Source: Scenedesmus sp. ARA3 | Lineage: Eukaryota > Chlorophyta > Chlorophyceae > Sphaeropleales > Scenedesmaceae | DNA: 64,000 bases | Direction: 5' to 3' | NCBI GenBank assembly: GCA_004335835.1 | Contig: RWJK01001945.1 | Coordinates: 112,751 to 176,750, forward strand | Shown here: piece by piece, positions 10,676-33,465 of the stretch | Layout of the letters: each line of letters starts with the position of its first letter | Position numbering within the stretch: the stretch's first letter is position 1 | Notes under the pieces: generated by a model | What the model was told of the DNA's origin: nothing | Seen by the model: only the letters and a program-made list of their open reading frames with translations | Databases searched by the model: none | Position numbers and translations under genes: made by a program

Positions 10676-12205
10676 TCAGCAAACTAACTCAGGATATAGT
10701 CCAGGGTTCATGTATGGGATGAGCGCCATAGCCACAACCTGCTCATAATAATCCGCGCGTGTGACTACATCGTGCGTCAAATGCCCCACGGTGCCGCTGC
10801 CCTTGCCAGATTCGAAACGGCCAAATAACATGTCATCTGCAGCTCCTAGCTCCAGGCCCTGCTGCAGCACCAGGTCTGCCAGCTGGCGTGGCAGCAGGAA
10901 CTCTGCCGACCTGGCAGTGCTGATGGCACCTGCGGATGGGAGAGCGCGAAGCAAGGCAGACGCATCAAGTTGTCACTTGCAAGTGCCGCAAAGCTGTTCC
11001 CGAGGAATGTGTGGCTAAACCTGTGGGTCGGCTCTGGCAACATGCTGTGGTGCAGCACAGAGGGTTTGTGGTACCTGTCCACCTGCTGCAGCGTGTTGCT
11101 GGCTGGCAAAAATGCAAGTTCCTGCCGTAACCAGCAGCAGGAATTCTGCTGACCTGGCGGTGCTGATGGCACCTGCGGGTGGGGCAAGGACAGCCAATTT
11201 GTGTGGCAGGAGCAACGCAGGCGCGTCAAGTTGTCGCTTGCAAGCGCGGCGCAGCAGGCGTGACGTGCTTGATGCGTCCTTGGGTCTTGCTGCCTCTACG
11301 GAATGTGTGGCTGATCCTGTGGGGTGGTCCTGGCAACATGCTGAGCAGCAGCACAGAGGATTTGCCCATTACCTGTCCACCCGCAGCAGCGTGTTGCAGG
11401 CTGCATTGCAAAGGGATCTTCTGCCGTACCCAGAAGAATCAACCCCGCACCTCACCTGCTGCCGCTGAGGCTTGCTTCACTGCTGCCCAGGCGAAGCAGT
11501 GCAGGCCATCACTGCCGCGCTGCAGCAGCCCTCCCTCGATTGACACAAGCAATGCATCTTTGGGCCAGTCCTGGCGCTGCCTGTGTATGCTGTGGATGCG
11601 GTTCACGGCCCTGCAGGCAACACGCCGCTGAGTCTGTGACAAGGAGTTTCCACAGCACCTGGGAGGTGCTAGTGCTGCTGCCGCCTGCACATCAGCTGCA
11701 TGCTGAGGCGGCTGGCATTTGCTAGTGCTGCTTGCTCATGCTTTCAGCTCTGGTCTGCTTGCTGGCGTCCACAGCACCGTGCAGCACCAGTACTGCCTGA
11801 ATGCACCAAAGCTCAGTTGTTCATTGCTGCTGTTGCTGTAGTAATGCTGCGCGCACCCTTTGAGTGTCTCCTCGTCTCCCATCGGCTGGCCTGGCACACC
11901 CGACTCGCTCTCAACACCTGCACAGGCAACACACCCTGCTTTTAGCTCCACTACTAGTGCCGCTTGAAGCGCGCTGGAACCAATAGGCTGCATAGCACCT
12001 CAGGGCGAACTAGCCTTTTACCAAATGCATAGTAGCTGCAGGCCAGTGCATGCTGGTTGTACAATCACATAAGCGCACCTTGAAACACCATGCGTCTGCG
12101 TGGAAAGCAGCGCTGCACAGCAGCAGTGGCCGCTGCAATCTTGGCAGGGTTCTTGCTGGCCACCACCACCAGGCGGTCACCACCCGGCACCAGCAACCCT
12201 CCCAT
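10676..12205 (-). CDS. Inosine/xanthosine triphosphatase, YjjX/DUF84 family
   Basis: Members of this family hydrolyse non-canonical purine nucleoside triphosphates (ITP, XTP) to the monophosphate, cleansing the nucleotide pool. Four exons join in phase: 12205-12079, 11917-11857, 11610-11456 and 10929-10676, encoding 198 residues, the usual length. Family landmarks in order are the N-terminal strand and loop LVVVASKNPAKIAAA (residues about 12-26), then SGVPGQPMGDEETLKGAVNR, then ALLVSIEGGLL and LHCFAWAAV, and finally ELGAADDMLFGRF, LTHDVVTRADYYEQ and the terminal ALIPYMNPGLYP. The start ATG begins a short MGGLLVPGGDR leader before the first strand; there is no obvious targeting peptide. The last intron carries a decoy copy of exon 4's start. 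The match comes from motif recall; a DUF84 profile search should confirm it. This is not the HAM1-type ITPase. Confidence 0.88.
11003..11360 (-). repeat. Decoy of triphosphatase exon 4 start, within a tandemly duplicated intron
   Basis: The first ~42 nt of exon 4, read on the minus strand from 10929 (GTGCCATCAGCACTGCC...), recur from 11174 down to about 11132 with an intact CAG acceptor. The flanking intron is also duplicated: the block GAATGTGTGGCT...CAACATGCTG is found near 11007 and again near 11299. The unit is therefore about 250-300 bp, spanning the intron/exon junction. Confidence 0.88.
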
Positions 12206-14947
12206 GCTTGATCTCTTCTTGCTTTTATGCTGCCCCAGCAAGCAGCTCGAGCCTGCTGCGGTGATGTGTGCGCAGCGCTAACACCTGCTGTGCTGGAGTT
12301 CTGCTGGAACACATGCCATCACCGCATCAGTACTCAGGTAGGTGGGCAGCAGGTAGAGAGTCCAGCGAAACGATGGTAACAAATCTACACGTTACTGCCG
12401 ACAGCAGGTGATATCTGCTCAGCCAAAGCTACCCCTTGCAGCTGCTCCTCCTGCTGCTGCTGCTGCTGCCGCTGCTGCTGCTGCTGATCCCGCCTCCTGC
12501 TGCTGCTGAATCCGGTAGTCGTTGATGGCAGCAGTACTAACTGCAAGTTTTTTTTGTTTTCTGTGCTATATCGTCCTGAAGGCTTCCGCGCTCGCAGAAC
12601 TACTGGCTCGCGCTCTTTCTGATCAGAATCCTGTCAGCGCAATTACCGTGTAAAGAGTTGCAGGAAATATTGTGGGAAAACATAGGAAAGTCACCTCGCG
12701 TTTATTACACCAAAGTTCGTTATTGCCTTGCTTCCAACACAGCCCTTGCACCTGGAACCCTTCACACCCTGTGATAAATTCTTGCAGGACGGTCCTGGGT
12801 GACCTGGCGGCAAAGCAGCCCATGCCGTCAACTGGAAAACAGCCGTCAAGCGACCTCAGGTGCCGGAACAGGAAGTCATGTACTTGCAGCAGATCGCAGC
12901 AGAGCACGACAGCACCACACATCACCAGCATGCCTTCAGCGCTGCCAGCAAACAGAAGGCTGGCTGAATGCGCCCTCTCCCGCCATACCCCCTCTCGCAT
13001 CCGCAGCTGCAAGGGGCCGAATGGCAGTCAAATAGCACTGCACCCCCATGAAGCCAGCAACCCCTAGCGGCCTGGCTAGGAGGTGCCTGAGTCCTAGGAG
13101 GGCTATATAGCCTATATATGTCAGGCTACACTGCATGCGCCCAACAAACTGATTCACACCAGCGCACTGCTGCCATCTGAGCAAGGCATTGCAGCACGCA
13201 TGCAGCTGTTGCAAAGCCCACTGCAATAGCATGACACAAAAAGCATTGAAAGCAGTGGGCAACGCCATCGCCACAGCAGCAGGATAACACAAGCCGGGTG
13301 CCAGGCTCAGCAGCTGGCTGGCGCAACCCACACTGCATCCCAGCTGCACCCCAAACACCAAGTGAAGGACCTCCACATAAAACACCGCAGTCAACATACA
13401 ATGCAGCATGCCAGCTGCTCGCCTGTGAGATTGAGTCAGCTTCCAACCTCACAACCTGCCACCAGCATCAGCTAGTACGCCAGCCAACGACAACTGCCTG
13501 CCACCAGGCCCTGTCAACCTCACCCCGGCCCAACCCCAAAGCACAGCCACAAACACACACCATTGCTGGCCAGCCAGGCGCCTAAGCACAGCCTGCCAAC
13601 AGAGCAACACACACAGCCCTGAAGGACCCAGACCCAATCATCCCCTCTCTCAATAGGTCCACCGCCCCCAACTAACACGGTGTTATACCCTCCCTGAACA
13701 GGTCCCCTACCAAATGCAAGCCGCTGTCATGCCAGCAAATTTGAAACATTGTATAGCACAGAGCACGTGCGTGCTGTCTAGTACCCTGCTGTTTTCAAGC
13801 CAGATATGATGTAGCAACTCCATCGGTTGAGTTGGGGGGACAACACGTTCACGCCAGGCATGCACCACTGAAGCTGGAGCACAGCACGCAGCCTGCCGCC
13901 AGAGCATGCCCAACAGCAAGCAGGTTGTGTTGACATATAGTATTCTGTTTCTAACGCCAAGCCAGCTGAGCAAGCGCACGCTGCCAATGGCGCAACCAAA
14001 GCAGCATAGATGCCATGTGGCATGTATGCTGCCGCTAAGCGCGGTGTGCATGCACCACAATATGTGCACAACACCTTGGATTGAGTTGGGTAGGCTTGTC
14101 CCACTCTGCACTGGTTTGTATGCATATTGCATGACCAGTAAGCTGAACACGCTCGTACGGACAGCACATGTAATTGCAGCTCCCAAGAAGATGAGCACAC
14201 TGCACAGCAACTCACGCCAGCCTGGCACAGGCCGCGCCAGCGGCTGAGGTAGCTGCGCGGATTGGATTCAATTGGAGCAGGTTCTAGGCTATGTCGATAA
14301 GTTTGACAAGCAAGCCACACGCAACGTGCGATAGTACTCAACACTGGGGCCCGCCTGGCACAGCCACCAGGGTAGGCTACACGTCACAACTCTTGCAGCT
14401 GCAAGGCAATATGCATGCAGCTTTGTGGTGCAGAAACAGCAAGGGCAAGCACACAAGACAGCAGCTGGCATTGCTGCGCTGGTGTGTCTGCCGCCAGCAT
14501 GCATTGCACAAGGGTACTGGTATGGAACAAGTAGTAATTCTGATTGCACACCAAGACATATAACCTTTTGCATGATTGCCTGTTGATGTCAGCGTGCTTG
14601 CGAACCACAGCCCAAAGCATGCACGTATCATGTGAATGCGCCGTATATATCCTGTTGTCAACATACGGCTCCTGGCTCATCACTCGGCAGGCAAGGCCCC
14701 AATGCTGTGACCCTGGCCCCCTGCAGACTCCGATGCCTCGACGATACCATACATATTGTAACACATACAACCACAAAGCACTAATTAGTTACGTAATACA
14801 CACACACACACAGCCATATACCCTGCAGCACAAGATCATGCTGGCGCAACACCAGCACAAACAAAAGCAGCGGACAGTAACAACAAACGGCCCACACACA
14901 TGCATTGGTGCAGAGCAGCATCTGCAAAAGGGTGCAGCCGCCGCAGC
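12206..14947. other. 2.7 kb intergenic, nothing recognised
   Basis: This separates the triphosphatase start (promoter side) from the P-type ATPase stop. It contains a (CTG)n-like tract with interruptions (about 12450-12487), a T-run (12549-12557) and a C/A-rich stretch (about 13300-13700). Two longish minus-strand frames (12936-13409 and 13707-14228) are compositionally biased and match nothing I know, so they are not called. Confidence 0.5.
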
Positions 14948-25480
<10,533 letters not shown>

Positions 25481-27488
25481 GCTGTTGACTATGCTGCATA
25501 CGTTGACAGCACACCGAGAGTCAGCAGTTCCAAGGATGCTTCCAATATGTTTGGCAGTTGTACGTTTGAACCTCTAACACGCTTATAATCCAACACAAAT
25601 GTATGTAGTACAGGACGAAGCCTTGGCTGGGCTGCCAGCGTGGTGGTGGTCTTAGAAGCGCATAACACCATCACGTCACGAGGCAACACGTGCCAAAAGT
25701 TGACTGGAAGGCGCGCGTTCCAAAGCCTTGAACACCCGATGAGTTTACAGATCAGTAGTCTACGTGGTTGTTGGGCCGAACATTCATCTCTCATTGGCTT
25801 AGGAGGCTGATCTGCCTACACACCGTGTGACTGCGTGCAGCAGCATTCAAAGTTTGCATGCGATCTGCAGGACAATCATGCCTTGATCAAGAGCAGCTGA
25901 GAAGCTCCAAGATGTCAGTACCAATAACAGGCTGTTTCTTCGCCCAGGAAGCTTCGGAAGCAACAGCTGCCGCCGATCTCTGCCTGCCACCATCTTAAGA
26001 TGGTGCAAGCTTGCACCACTGGCAGCTGCAAGTGGATGCTGTGCCAGCACCTGACAGCAGCATCTCCCACAACTGCAGTTGCAAGAACGATGTCAACACA
26101 ACCTTGATTGTTGGTTAATTGGACTAAACTCAATCCAGCGGGGTCGCAGCACCGCCTCTGAAAAAAGTGTCATGGTCATCAAGACTTGATAATCAGGTTA
26201 CCTTTCAGCCAATGACATGCAGCATGTGTGAAAACAGCATAATGTTCCCACAAGCAGGCAGCACAGCAGCTTGAAATCTTACTGACTGTCTGACTGAAGA
26301 ACGGCTGACTCAAAAGCAGGAGACGGCAGAAACACAACTTTGTAGAACCTGGTGCTGGCCTTGCTCCTCTCAAGGCCCACAGTAGGACTCCTGTTTGCTG
26401 TACAAGAGCTGATGCTTATGACTGCTGTGTATCATAAGGCCGACAATGCACTTATATGCCTGCAGCATCTTCAATGCAGAGCAGGCGCACACAACTGCAC
26501 ATTGCAAGGCATACCAAGGTTGAAGCAGGGCATCACAAAGCAAGGGCATGACAGTGTTGCAACAGCTGCGGCCCTCCACTCATCATGTCATGCAGGTGGC
26601 AGTGCTGCTACAGAGCTGTCTGTAAGAACAGCGAGCCATAAACCACGTGTGCCACACCCTGAATCCGCTGTACTCTTCAGGAACAATACTTAACGCAATG
26701 CATCCGGCGTGCAGGTGTACAGCAGGTGTGCAGCAGCCAATAAGCAATGATGGCATGTAGTCAACATCCTGCCCTTGCAGGACATGGTCACGGAACTGTA
26801 TCACATGTAGTGAACCATGCATGTATGTGTACCACTCAACACTGGGCTGCGCAGTCCCCTGCATGCAGGCACGCTGTGCTTGTACACGACACATGCCTTG
26901 GTCACTACTCAGTACTGGCGCCCTACAGAAAAAACTCAGCATGCTGCTGCTCTCTGCTGCTGCTGAGGCACATCCTGCACAAAACCGAGGTGGAAAGCCA
27001 TGCATCCATGTAGATCACTGATGAACAGTTGCTGTGGTAAACATAATTGTCGTTGTGACGCGCGGTCACGGCTAGCAGCCTTGCACCTGACAGTACTGCT
27101 ATCACTTAGTTGATCACTTGCCCTTACGCTGCCACCCACGTCACAGTTCGGGTCACCACGTGGCATGTAGCCGGGCATCAACTTAAAGAGTTCGCAACCC
27201 TACATGCCTGGCGGACAATGCACACCAGGAAAGTCACCTCCCAGCTGGCAGCTGATTGCGCAGAGGCGCATGAGCCACCTTGCAAAAGCATGTAGTAAAC
27301 TATATCACTAGTCTGCTCATCTTGACAGCACTGCTGCCATTGTCTTACCCTACCTTGTTTCACTAGTTTCTTCAAGAGGCCAAGAATCCCCTGGCCGCCA
27401 AACCCAACCCCATTGCCCACGACCCTGCTTCGCAGCATCTACACAGCTGCAAGCACGGCCGTCCATCCTACGCCGCATCCCTTGCCCC
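25481..27488. other. 2.0 kb spacer, nothing recognised
   Basis: This holds the presumed promoter of the P-type ATPase and the 3' region of the sugar-nucleotide transporter, both on the minus strand. No conserved frame, RNA gene or repeat was found. Short frames here lack coding character. Confidence 0.5.
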
Positions 27489-29419
27489 TCACGACTTGAC
27501 GTCCTTCTCCCGAGGCGTGTGGCTGTCCGGCTGCTGCTCCCCCACTGTGCGTGGCAGCTTTGGCGGCTTCTCCCTGAGGGGAGCTTGCTGGAACAGCGAG
27601 CCGCCAGCCAGGCCTAGCACCAGGAAGGCTAGCTGCACCGGTGATGCATGCTGGTCCCAAATGAGCAGGTTGAGCACTACTGAGCCCAGCTTGCACACCA
27701 CGCCCACCACCACGCCAGCCGTGGCTGACACATTGCTGCGCATCAGGTAGCCTGCGCAGCACAGCAAGGGCGACATGTTGAGATGCAGCCCTGAGCATGT
27801 TCCTGCAAGCGACTGGAGAGTGCTGGACTGAGCAAGTGCAACTGGCTGCGACGCTGGCACATCACAGGCAATGAAGCTGGCGGTCAAATTCGCCGCACTC
27901 CACACATCAAACAGTCTAACATGATGTACTGCTGTGTCATCAGCATGTGCACCGCCCCGCACACAGGCCCTGCCTGGCAGCACCTACCTGCATGACTCAT
28001 GCACACGCCCACAGCGCACGACAGGCACAGCAGGAACAGCTGAGCGTGCGTGAAGTGTGTCTGCTGCAGCAGCTGGTGCTCTGTGCGGCACAGCGGGAAC
28101 ACCACCAGCAGTGCCAGGCCTGACAGCAGGTTGGTGTAGTACACACGGCCCCAGTTGCTCATGTGCACTGTGTCGCACACGTGCTTCACGTAGCACGCCT
28201 CAAACAAGAAGAAGATGTACCTGCACAGCAGCAGGGGCAGCACGCAGGGCAGCCGTGAGCAGCCTGGCTGGCTGAGATGTGCACACTGATGGCGAGGGGC
28301 AAGGCAGCTCAGCTGCTGCTTGCAAATCTGGTGATGCGCAACATTCACGCGCTGCTGCAATACGGCAAGTCAAGCACAGCCAGGTCGACGCCGGGTAAAC
28401 AAGCAGTGCCCGCGCCAATGGTTGCTGCTGCTCACCACACACACAGCCAGGTGTATGCCTCCAGCTTGAAGCCCTGGTCGTAGTAGGTATAGCCAGAGCA
28501 GGACAGGATGAGCAGCAGGATGCTGAAGATGCTGCGGCCGCCCGGCAGCTTGCGCCCCAGGAACAGGTAGTCAAACACGGACAGCACGAGTGGCGTGGAG
28601 GACCGGAAGGTGATGAAGGTCTCCACGTTGCTGTACACCAGCACCTTGATGTTGGCTGCGCGCGCATGATTGTTTGCAGAGAGTTTGCAGGAAACGGATG
28701 ACGGTGAGAGTTTGCAGGATGCCCTATATCCATGCTGTTGCCAGTCTATAATGAACACGGAAGCCCCAGCAAACTGGCCACACACAATCAGCATAGACAA
28801 GAGGAGAGCATGGTGTTCTTGCCACCAAGGTGACGTTTGCGGGAAGTGGATATACGGCGTAAAAGCATGCAAAGTGGCATGCGCGGGTTCTGCTGTTTGC
28901 CAGCACTGCCAAGCCAGGCAGTTGCAGCTATTGCTACAGCTGCGACTATGGTATTGCTGGCATATGTGGGTAAACGGTGCTGGTGTATGCAGCTGCGTGT
29001 CCCATCATTGCTGCTGATGAAACAGTAAACAAGCAGCACTCACCAAACACAGTGCCCAGGAAACCGACAATGATCAGCAAGAAGGGCCGCACAAGCCGCC
29101 ACTGCAGTTTCTCTGCATCCAGCGTTCCCGCGATGGTGAGGAACTTGACAGAGCCTGCTGCAAACAGCAGCTGCATTACCAGGATGAACACTGGCGCCCT
29201 CAGGTTGCTCACAGCGACCTTGTTGATGACGATAAGGGTGCTGGAGCAGAAACCATAGTAGAAAAGAATGAGTGGAATCTTCCACGTTTGCAGGAAATGG
29301 CCCCATGTGGGCTGCCCTGGCTGTGGCTTGCTGGAGGGCAGCCAGCGCAGCAAGCTCGACTCCTGCTGCTGGTGCTGCTGTGGCAGCAACAGCTCCTCCT
29401 CGCCTGGCATTGCCGCCAT
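27489..29419 (-). CDS. GONST-like nucleotide-sugar transporter
   Basis: This is a drug/metabolite-superfamily antiporter of the plant GONST/GDP-sugar type, which carries nucleotide sugars into the Golgi lumen in exchange for nucleotide monophosphate. Exons 29419-29044, 28655-28436, 28220-27988 and 27751-27489 join in phase to 363 residues, the family's usual size. About ten hydrophobic helices are visible. Typical segments are FYYGFCSSTLIVINKVAV, VETFITFRSSTPLVLSVFDY, YTYYDQGFKLEAYTW and, in the last exon, SATAGVVVGVVCKLGSVVLN with the conserved lysine after a hydrophobic helix. The Lys/Arg-rich tail ends in KDVKS. The chosen start is the first ATG (MAAMPGEEE); the frame is open 50 codons further upstream without an ATG, so a longer N-terminus or an upstream exon is possible. 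The substrate (GDP-mannose, GDP-galactose or GDP-fucose) cannot be read from the sequence. Confidence 0.88.
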
Positions 29420-31304
29420 GCTACTGCTGTAGAAGTCTCCTGTTGCTCCTGTGCTGCTGCTGGAGCCACCTGCCTCCAAGTCCAGCTGCTCGCCACAGCT
29501 GTTGCCACTGCCAGCAGTTGGCAGGGCTTCTGGCTGGGACCTGCTGTGCTGCCACAAGGATGCCAGCACTGCTTATCTAGCTAAACATCTCTGTAATAAA
29601 TAACTATGCAAACGAACGATTGCTGCAAGGGCGGGAAGCCAAGTCAAGCGATCAGGCGACAAGCTGGAGCACGACAGCAAAAGGCTGGCGAAACCAGAAA
29701 GTGCTAGGTAGTAAGTCAGAGTCAAAATGATGTGATTTTATATCGCGTAAATACGAATCTGTCAAAGCATTCGCAGAGAGCACAAGAGAAGTTCAATCGC
29801 AGTAGACTGCAGGCAGCGGGCAAATCAACGGCGGGTCTAATATATTCACAGTTTAGATGACCGGAACTATGATCAGTGGCGCTTGAAGTAAACTTGCACC
29901 ACTGTCACCTGCATTATAACCAGCTTGTACGTCTGTGCTCAGCAGCAGTGCTGCTGTCACGCAGCCCGTGCAGCACATGGTCGCAACGTGTTTGCTGTTC
30001 TTCTGTATGTGTTGTGTATGCGTGTCTCGGCCTGCCTGTCGAAGCTGTCAGACAGTTGACGTGGGATCCTGCAAGCACTGCTTGTGGCACATTGGATGCC
30101 ATCATCCGGCATGCATTGAAGCTATGGACGCAGGAACTCTTGCTGTTAAGATGCCTAGCTGTGGAACGGGCCACTTTGTCGCATTGAAATTTTTATCAAA
30201 CCTTGCTTGATGCACAACCAAGCTTGTGCGAGGCACCACTTTCCTGCTTGCTGCCCTGCTATCATCAAGTGCCACCCCATTGTGCATAAATAGCCTGATA
30301 GCCAGCACAGTCAAGAAGTTCAGTCGATGTTGTTTGCGAGTTACCATCGTGCACGCACCCATGGCATCCTCACGCGCTGCTCTGTGCCGTTAGGGGTGCA
30401 CCCCAGCGGCTGTGAAGGTCAGGCTGACCATCAGGACTGAGCATATGCTTGCCACAAGCCTCAGAAGGGGTAAATAGTATGACAATGGCTGGATGTGCCG
30501 ATGGCAAGCTGCAGTAAGGCAGGCCAGTGTGCCATTGCTGCACCGGGCTCTGAAGGCTTCAGCATGGCATGCGTGATGCAAACTTTGCCTTGAAGGCCTG
30601 TCACACAGTGTGTGCATGCCATTCAGCCGCTGAAGCACCATTGCGTCCACAAAGGCCTTAGCAACTGCTGTCTTTTTGTCTGCTTATGAGGGCTTGCTCG
30701 GCATGCCAAGTGAACTTGCCACTTGTCATGAGCTGGCGTCAACCCGCAAAGCTGACATGTGTTAGGGTTGTTGCCGTGGCTCCTGCATTTTCACGTTCCA
30801 ATCACAAGGTTGTGCAGTGATCGCATGCTTAAAAACGCCAGATGCTTCGCCTGAAGAGCCACTATATCTTGCGAGCTGTGGGATCATTACCTTGGGTAGT
30901 GTCCACGAACGCCTGCTGCAGGTACTGCACATCAACATTTGATAGATCGATGAACTTGAAGCGTTCTGTTACATGTTCGCTTCCGACTGCGAACGCATGA
31001 TAAGCAGCCAGCAACATGAAATGCCTTGGGCAGTAGTACTGCTTTGATGACTGCTGTTCAGTCAGGTGTCTGTTGCAGCGGCCATGCAGTCGAGCAGCTG
31101 CGCAGCGTGTTCGAGATGGCAAGAAAAACACCGTCTGCTTGAAACTTCGGGGCAGCATGGAGAGCAGCAGCAGCAGCAGCAGCAGCAGGGACATTGGGTG
31201 TCGCTATTGCAGCAAGGAGTGAAACTCGAGCTCACAGCTGTGACTGATCAGTCACAGCACTTGACCATGGCTGCAGGCACTTTTGGTTTGTGGGTCCTAC
31301 CGCC
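29420..31304. other. 1.9 kb region between divergent genes
   Basis: This separates the sugar-nucleotide transporter (-) from the rhodanese gene (+) and should hold both promoters. A/T-rich patches occur at about 29590-29760. A (CAG)n run at 31162-31192 lies just upstream of the rhodanese start, possibly in its 5' leader. No coding region is supported. Confidence 0.5.
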
Positions 31305-31895
31305 ATGGCTGATGTCAAACATGTGAGCACACCATGCTCGTCCCAGGCCACAGATCTGCCCTTGTCATTGCAGCCACGCACTGTGTTGGCAACAGCAGTG
31401 CAGCTGGCAGTTCCTGTCGGGGGATACAACGTGCATTGCTCATCAGCCGTGCAGCCAAGCCCTGCCTGTTGCAGCAACCAAACACCTGGCACTTGTTGCA
31501 TGCAGGTGCCTCCCACAGAGGCTGCAGAGCTGCTGAAAACCGGCTACACTTACCTAGACGTCCGGTGAGCAACAGCAGCTTGCGGTATGCTTTCTGGCAC
31601 TCGTTGCATTCATCCTTGCGAGCAAAATCACATGCTCTTTACCCAAAATCAGTGCTTGGCACGTTTGCAACAGCACAATACATCTGCACAGCCAGCATGT
31701 ACGGCGCGCAGCACAGTATGCTTGCACAGCGTGTTTGTGTTTGTGGTGACATGCCATGTACATCAGCCGTGTGTCGAAAAGCACAATGTGTTTGTGCCAC
31801 GCGTTGCTGCAGTACGCCGGAGGAGTTTGCTGCCGGCCATGCGGAGGGCGCAGTCAACATCCCCTTCATGCTCAGCAAGCCAGAAGGTGACCAGC

Positions 31896-31954
<59 letters not shown>

Positions 31955-32004
31955 NNNNNNNNNNNNNNNNNNNNNNNNNNNNNNNNNNNNNNNNNNNNNN
32001 NNNN

Positions 32005-32065
<61 letters not shown>

Positions 32066-33145
32066 CATCAGCAGCAGCATCAGCAGCGGCGGCGACAGCA
32101 GCATGTTGTTTATGCAAGAGTTAGCACCTACAGCAGCTGCAGCAACTGCAGTGCATTGCTTGCAGCACAGCTGGGCCGGGAAGAGCTCTGGACGGTTGGC
32201 CCGCAGGCTGTACTGGCATCCCTGCTGTGTCAAGCTGCAAACAGGGATGCTATACAGGCCTAGCCCAGTCCAGGTGACTCAACTGCTGCTGGATCTGGCG
32301 TTGCTGCCGCTGGCATGTCTTGACTGCTGGCTGTTCCTGCTGCTGCCGCCAGGCATGGTGCCCAATGCAGAGTTTGTGCAGCAGGTCAAGCAGCACTTCC
32401 CAAACCAGGACCATCCAATGGTTGTGGTGAGTGCATGTGTCATGCAGCAGCTGCTGCAGGGCTGCAAGCCTTGGTGTGCTGCAGCTATGCTTGCAGCGTG
32501 GTTGAGCGCTCCTGCAGTTGGTTGGTACGTCTTGCCAATACTCTCAAAGAGAACAACGTTGTCATCTGCTTCAGCTTGTGGTGACATTCTACGAAAAGAC
32601 TAGGTGGCTGCAGGCTGCTGTCCACATGATGCTACATGCTGCGCACACCAGCTGCTAGTTGTGCTAGCCTACAGGGTGCTGCCTGACTGGCGCATTAATC
32701 TCCACTTCCCGCTGCTGTGCTGTGCAGGGCTGCAAGGCTGGCCCCAGGTCCATGCGAGCCTGTGCAGCACTGGCACAGGTGGGATGATGCGCTGCTGCTT
32801 GCGATCCTTATGATGCAGGGTTGCTTGGAGCCTTTGCTGCATGTGCTTAGTTGCAAGGTGTCTAAGTGGTAGTGGTGTTCGGGTGTTTGTCACGGTACAT
32901 GTTGTACAGTACATTGTTGCTATCCCCCCATGAGCGGATTAGCGGCTCGCTGGGCTAGTGCCTGGGGGCGGGTTCAGTCCCGAAAGTGTATTGTATTGTA
33001 TATTGTATTGACTTTGCCGCTACTGCTGCTGCTGCTGCCGCCACTGCTGCTGCTGCTGTTGCCGCTGCAGGACTACACGAGCCTGGTGATGAATGCAACA
33101 GGCTGGGACGGCTGGGTGGCAGCCAGCCTGCCAGCAGCCAAGTGA
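31305..33145 (+). CDS. Single-domain rhodanese (STR16-like thiosulfate sulfurtransferase)
   Basis: Small rhodaneses transfer sulfane sulfur from thiosulfate or a persulfide to an acceptor through a catalytic cysteine. Six exons join in phase: 31305-31322, 31506-31564, 31813-31886, 32353-32426, 32728-32778 and 33071-33145, giving 116 residues against about 120 in plant STR16. Landmarks in order are VPPTEAAELLKTGYTYLDVR, TPEEFAAGHAEGAVNIPFM, then NAEFVQQVKQHFP. The catalytic loop is C77-K-A-G-P-R82 (CxxxxR), and the last exon carries GWDGWVAASLP. The first exon holds only six codons (MADVKH) before GTGAGC, in a good start context (CGCCATGG). No transit peptide is seen, so it is probably cytosolic unless another 5' exon exists. 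Intron 3 contains the assembly gap. A TGTAA at 33461-33465 may mark the polyadenylation site. Confidence 0.88.
31895..32062. repeat. Long (CAG)n tract interrupted by an assembly gap
   Basis: A pure trinucleotide run of about 60 nt precedes and follows the gap inside rhodanese intron 3, and imperfect AGC units continue to about 32100. The true repeat length is unknown because the assembler evidently broke on it. Frames running through it are not real coding sequence. Confidence 0.97.
31955..32004. other. Assembly gap (50 N)
   Basis: Exactly 50 unresolved bases, a typical placeholder length, sit within the CAG repeat. They lie in an intron, so the rhodanese model is unaffected. Confidence 0.99.
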
Positions 33146-33460
33146 AGCAGCGCTGCTAGCGCTGTGTTGAATCGATCGCTACTATAGTACTGTTCTTGTG
33201 TGCCCAGAGTGGATTGAAAGTCCCTTTTCGGAGCGTGATGCCCTGCTTCCTGCATGTTTGGCGGCAACAGTATATTGTAGTACGTACTGCCACAGCATTG
33301 AGCAAAGTGTATTGTGACTACAGCACGGTGCTAGCTAGCTATCGCAGACACTGCTTGTCAGCTGCAATGCATGCGATACACTTGCACTTGTACAAGCATT
33401 GCCTCAAAGTTGCAGCAAACTGGTTTTAGCAGATGATGCCTGTTGGCCTCCACCAAACAT

Positions 33461-33465
33461 TGTAA
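33461..33465 (+). terminator. Candidate TGTAA polyadenylation signal of the rhodanese gene
   Basis: TGTAA 316 nt after the rhodanese stop, a distance common for green-algal 3' untranslated regions. Chance occurrence cannot be excluded. Confidence 0.35.

Noticed and set aside
10676..10929. HAM1-type ITPase
   Set aside because: The motifs (LTHDVVTRADYYEQ, ALIPYMNP, SGVPGQPMGDEET) are those of the YjjX/DUF84 family instead.
12936..13409. 157-codon minus-strand frame rich in Leu and Cys
   Set aside because: No recognisable domain; the opposite strand is equally open, as expected for biased composition.
13707..14228. 173-codon open frame on the minus strand, hydrophobic
   Set aside because: It starts at a non-ATG codon, is Cys/Trp-rich with no family motif, and no splice-phase support was found.
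31334..32603. Long frames across the CAG tract and the N gap
   Set aside because: Repeat-coded Ser/Gln/Ala in all frames with unknown bases in the middle; the region is rhodanese intron 3.
32925..32995. tRNA-like stretch with GGCGGGTTCAGTCCCG
   Set aside because: A T-arm-like hairpin is suggestive, but no acceptor stem or anticodon arm could be paired around it.
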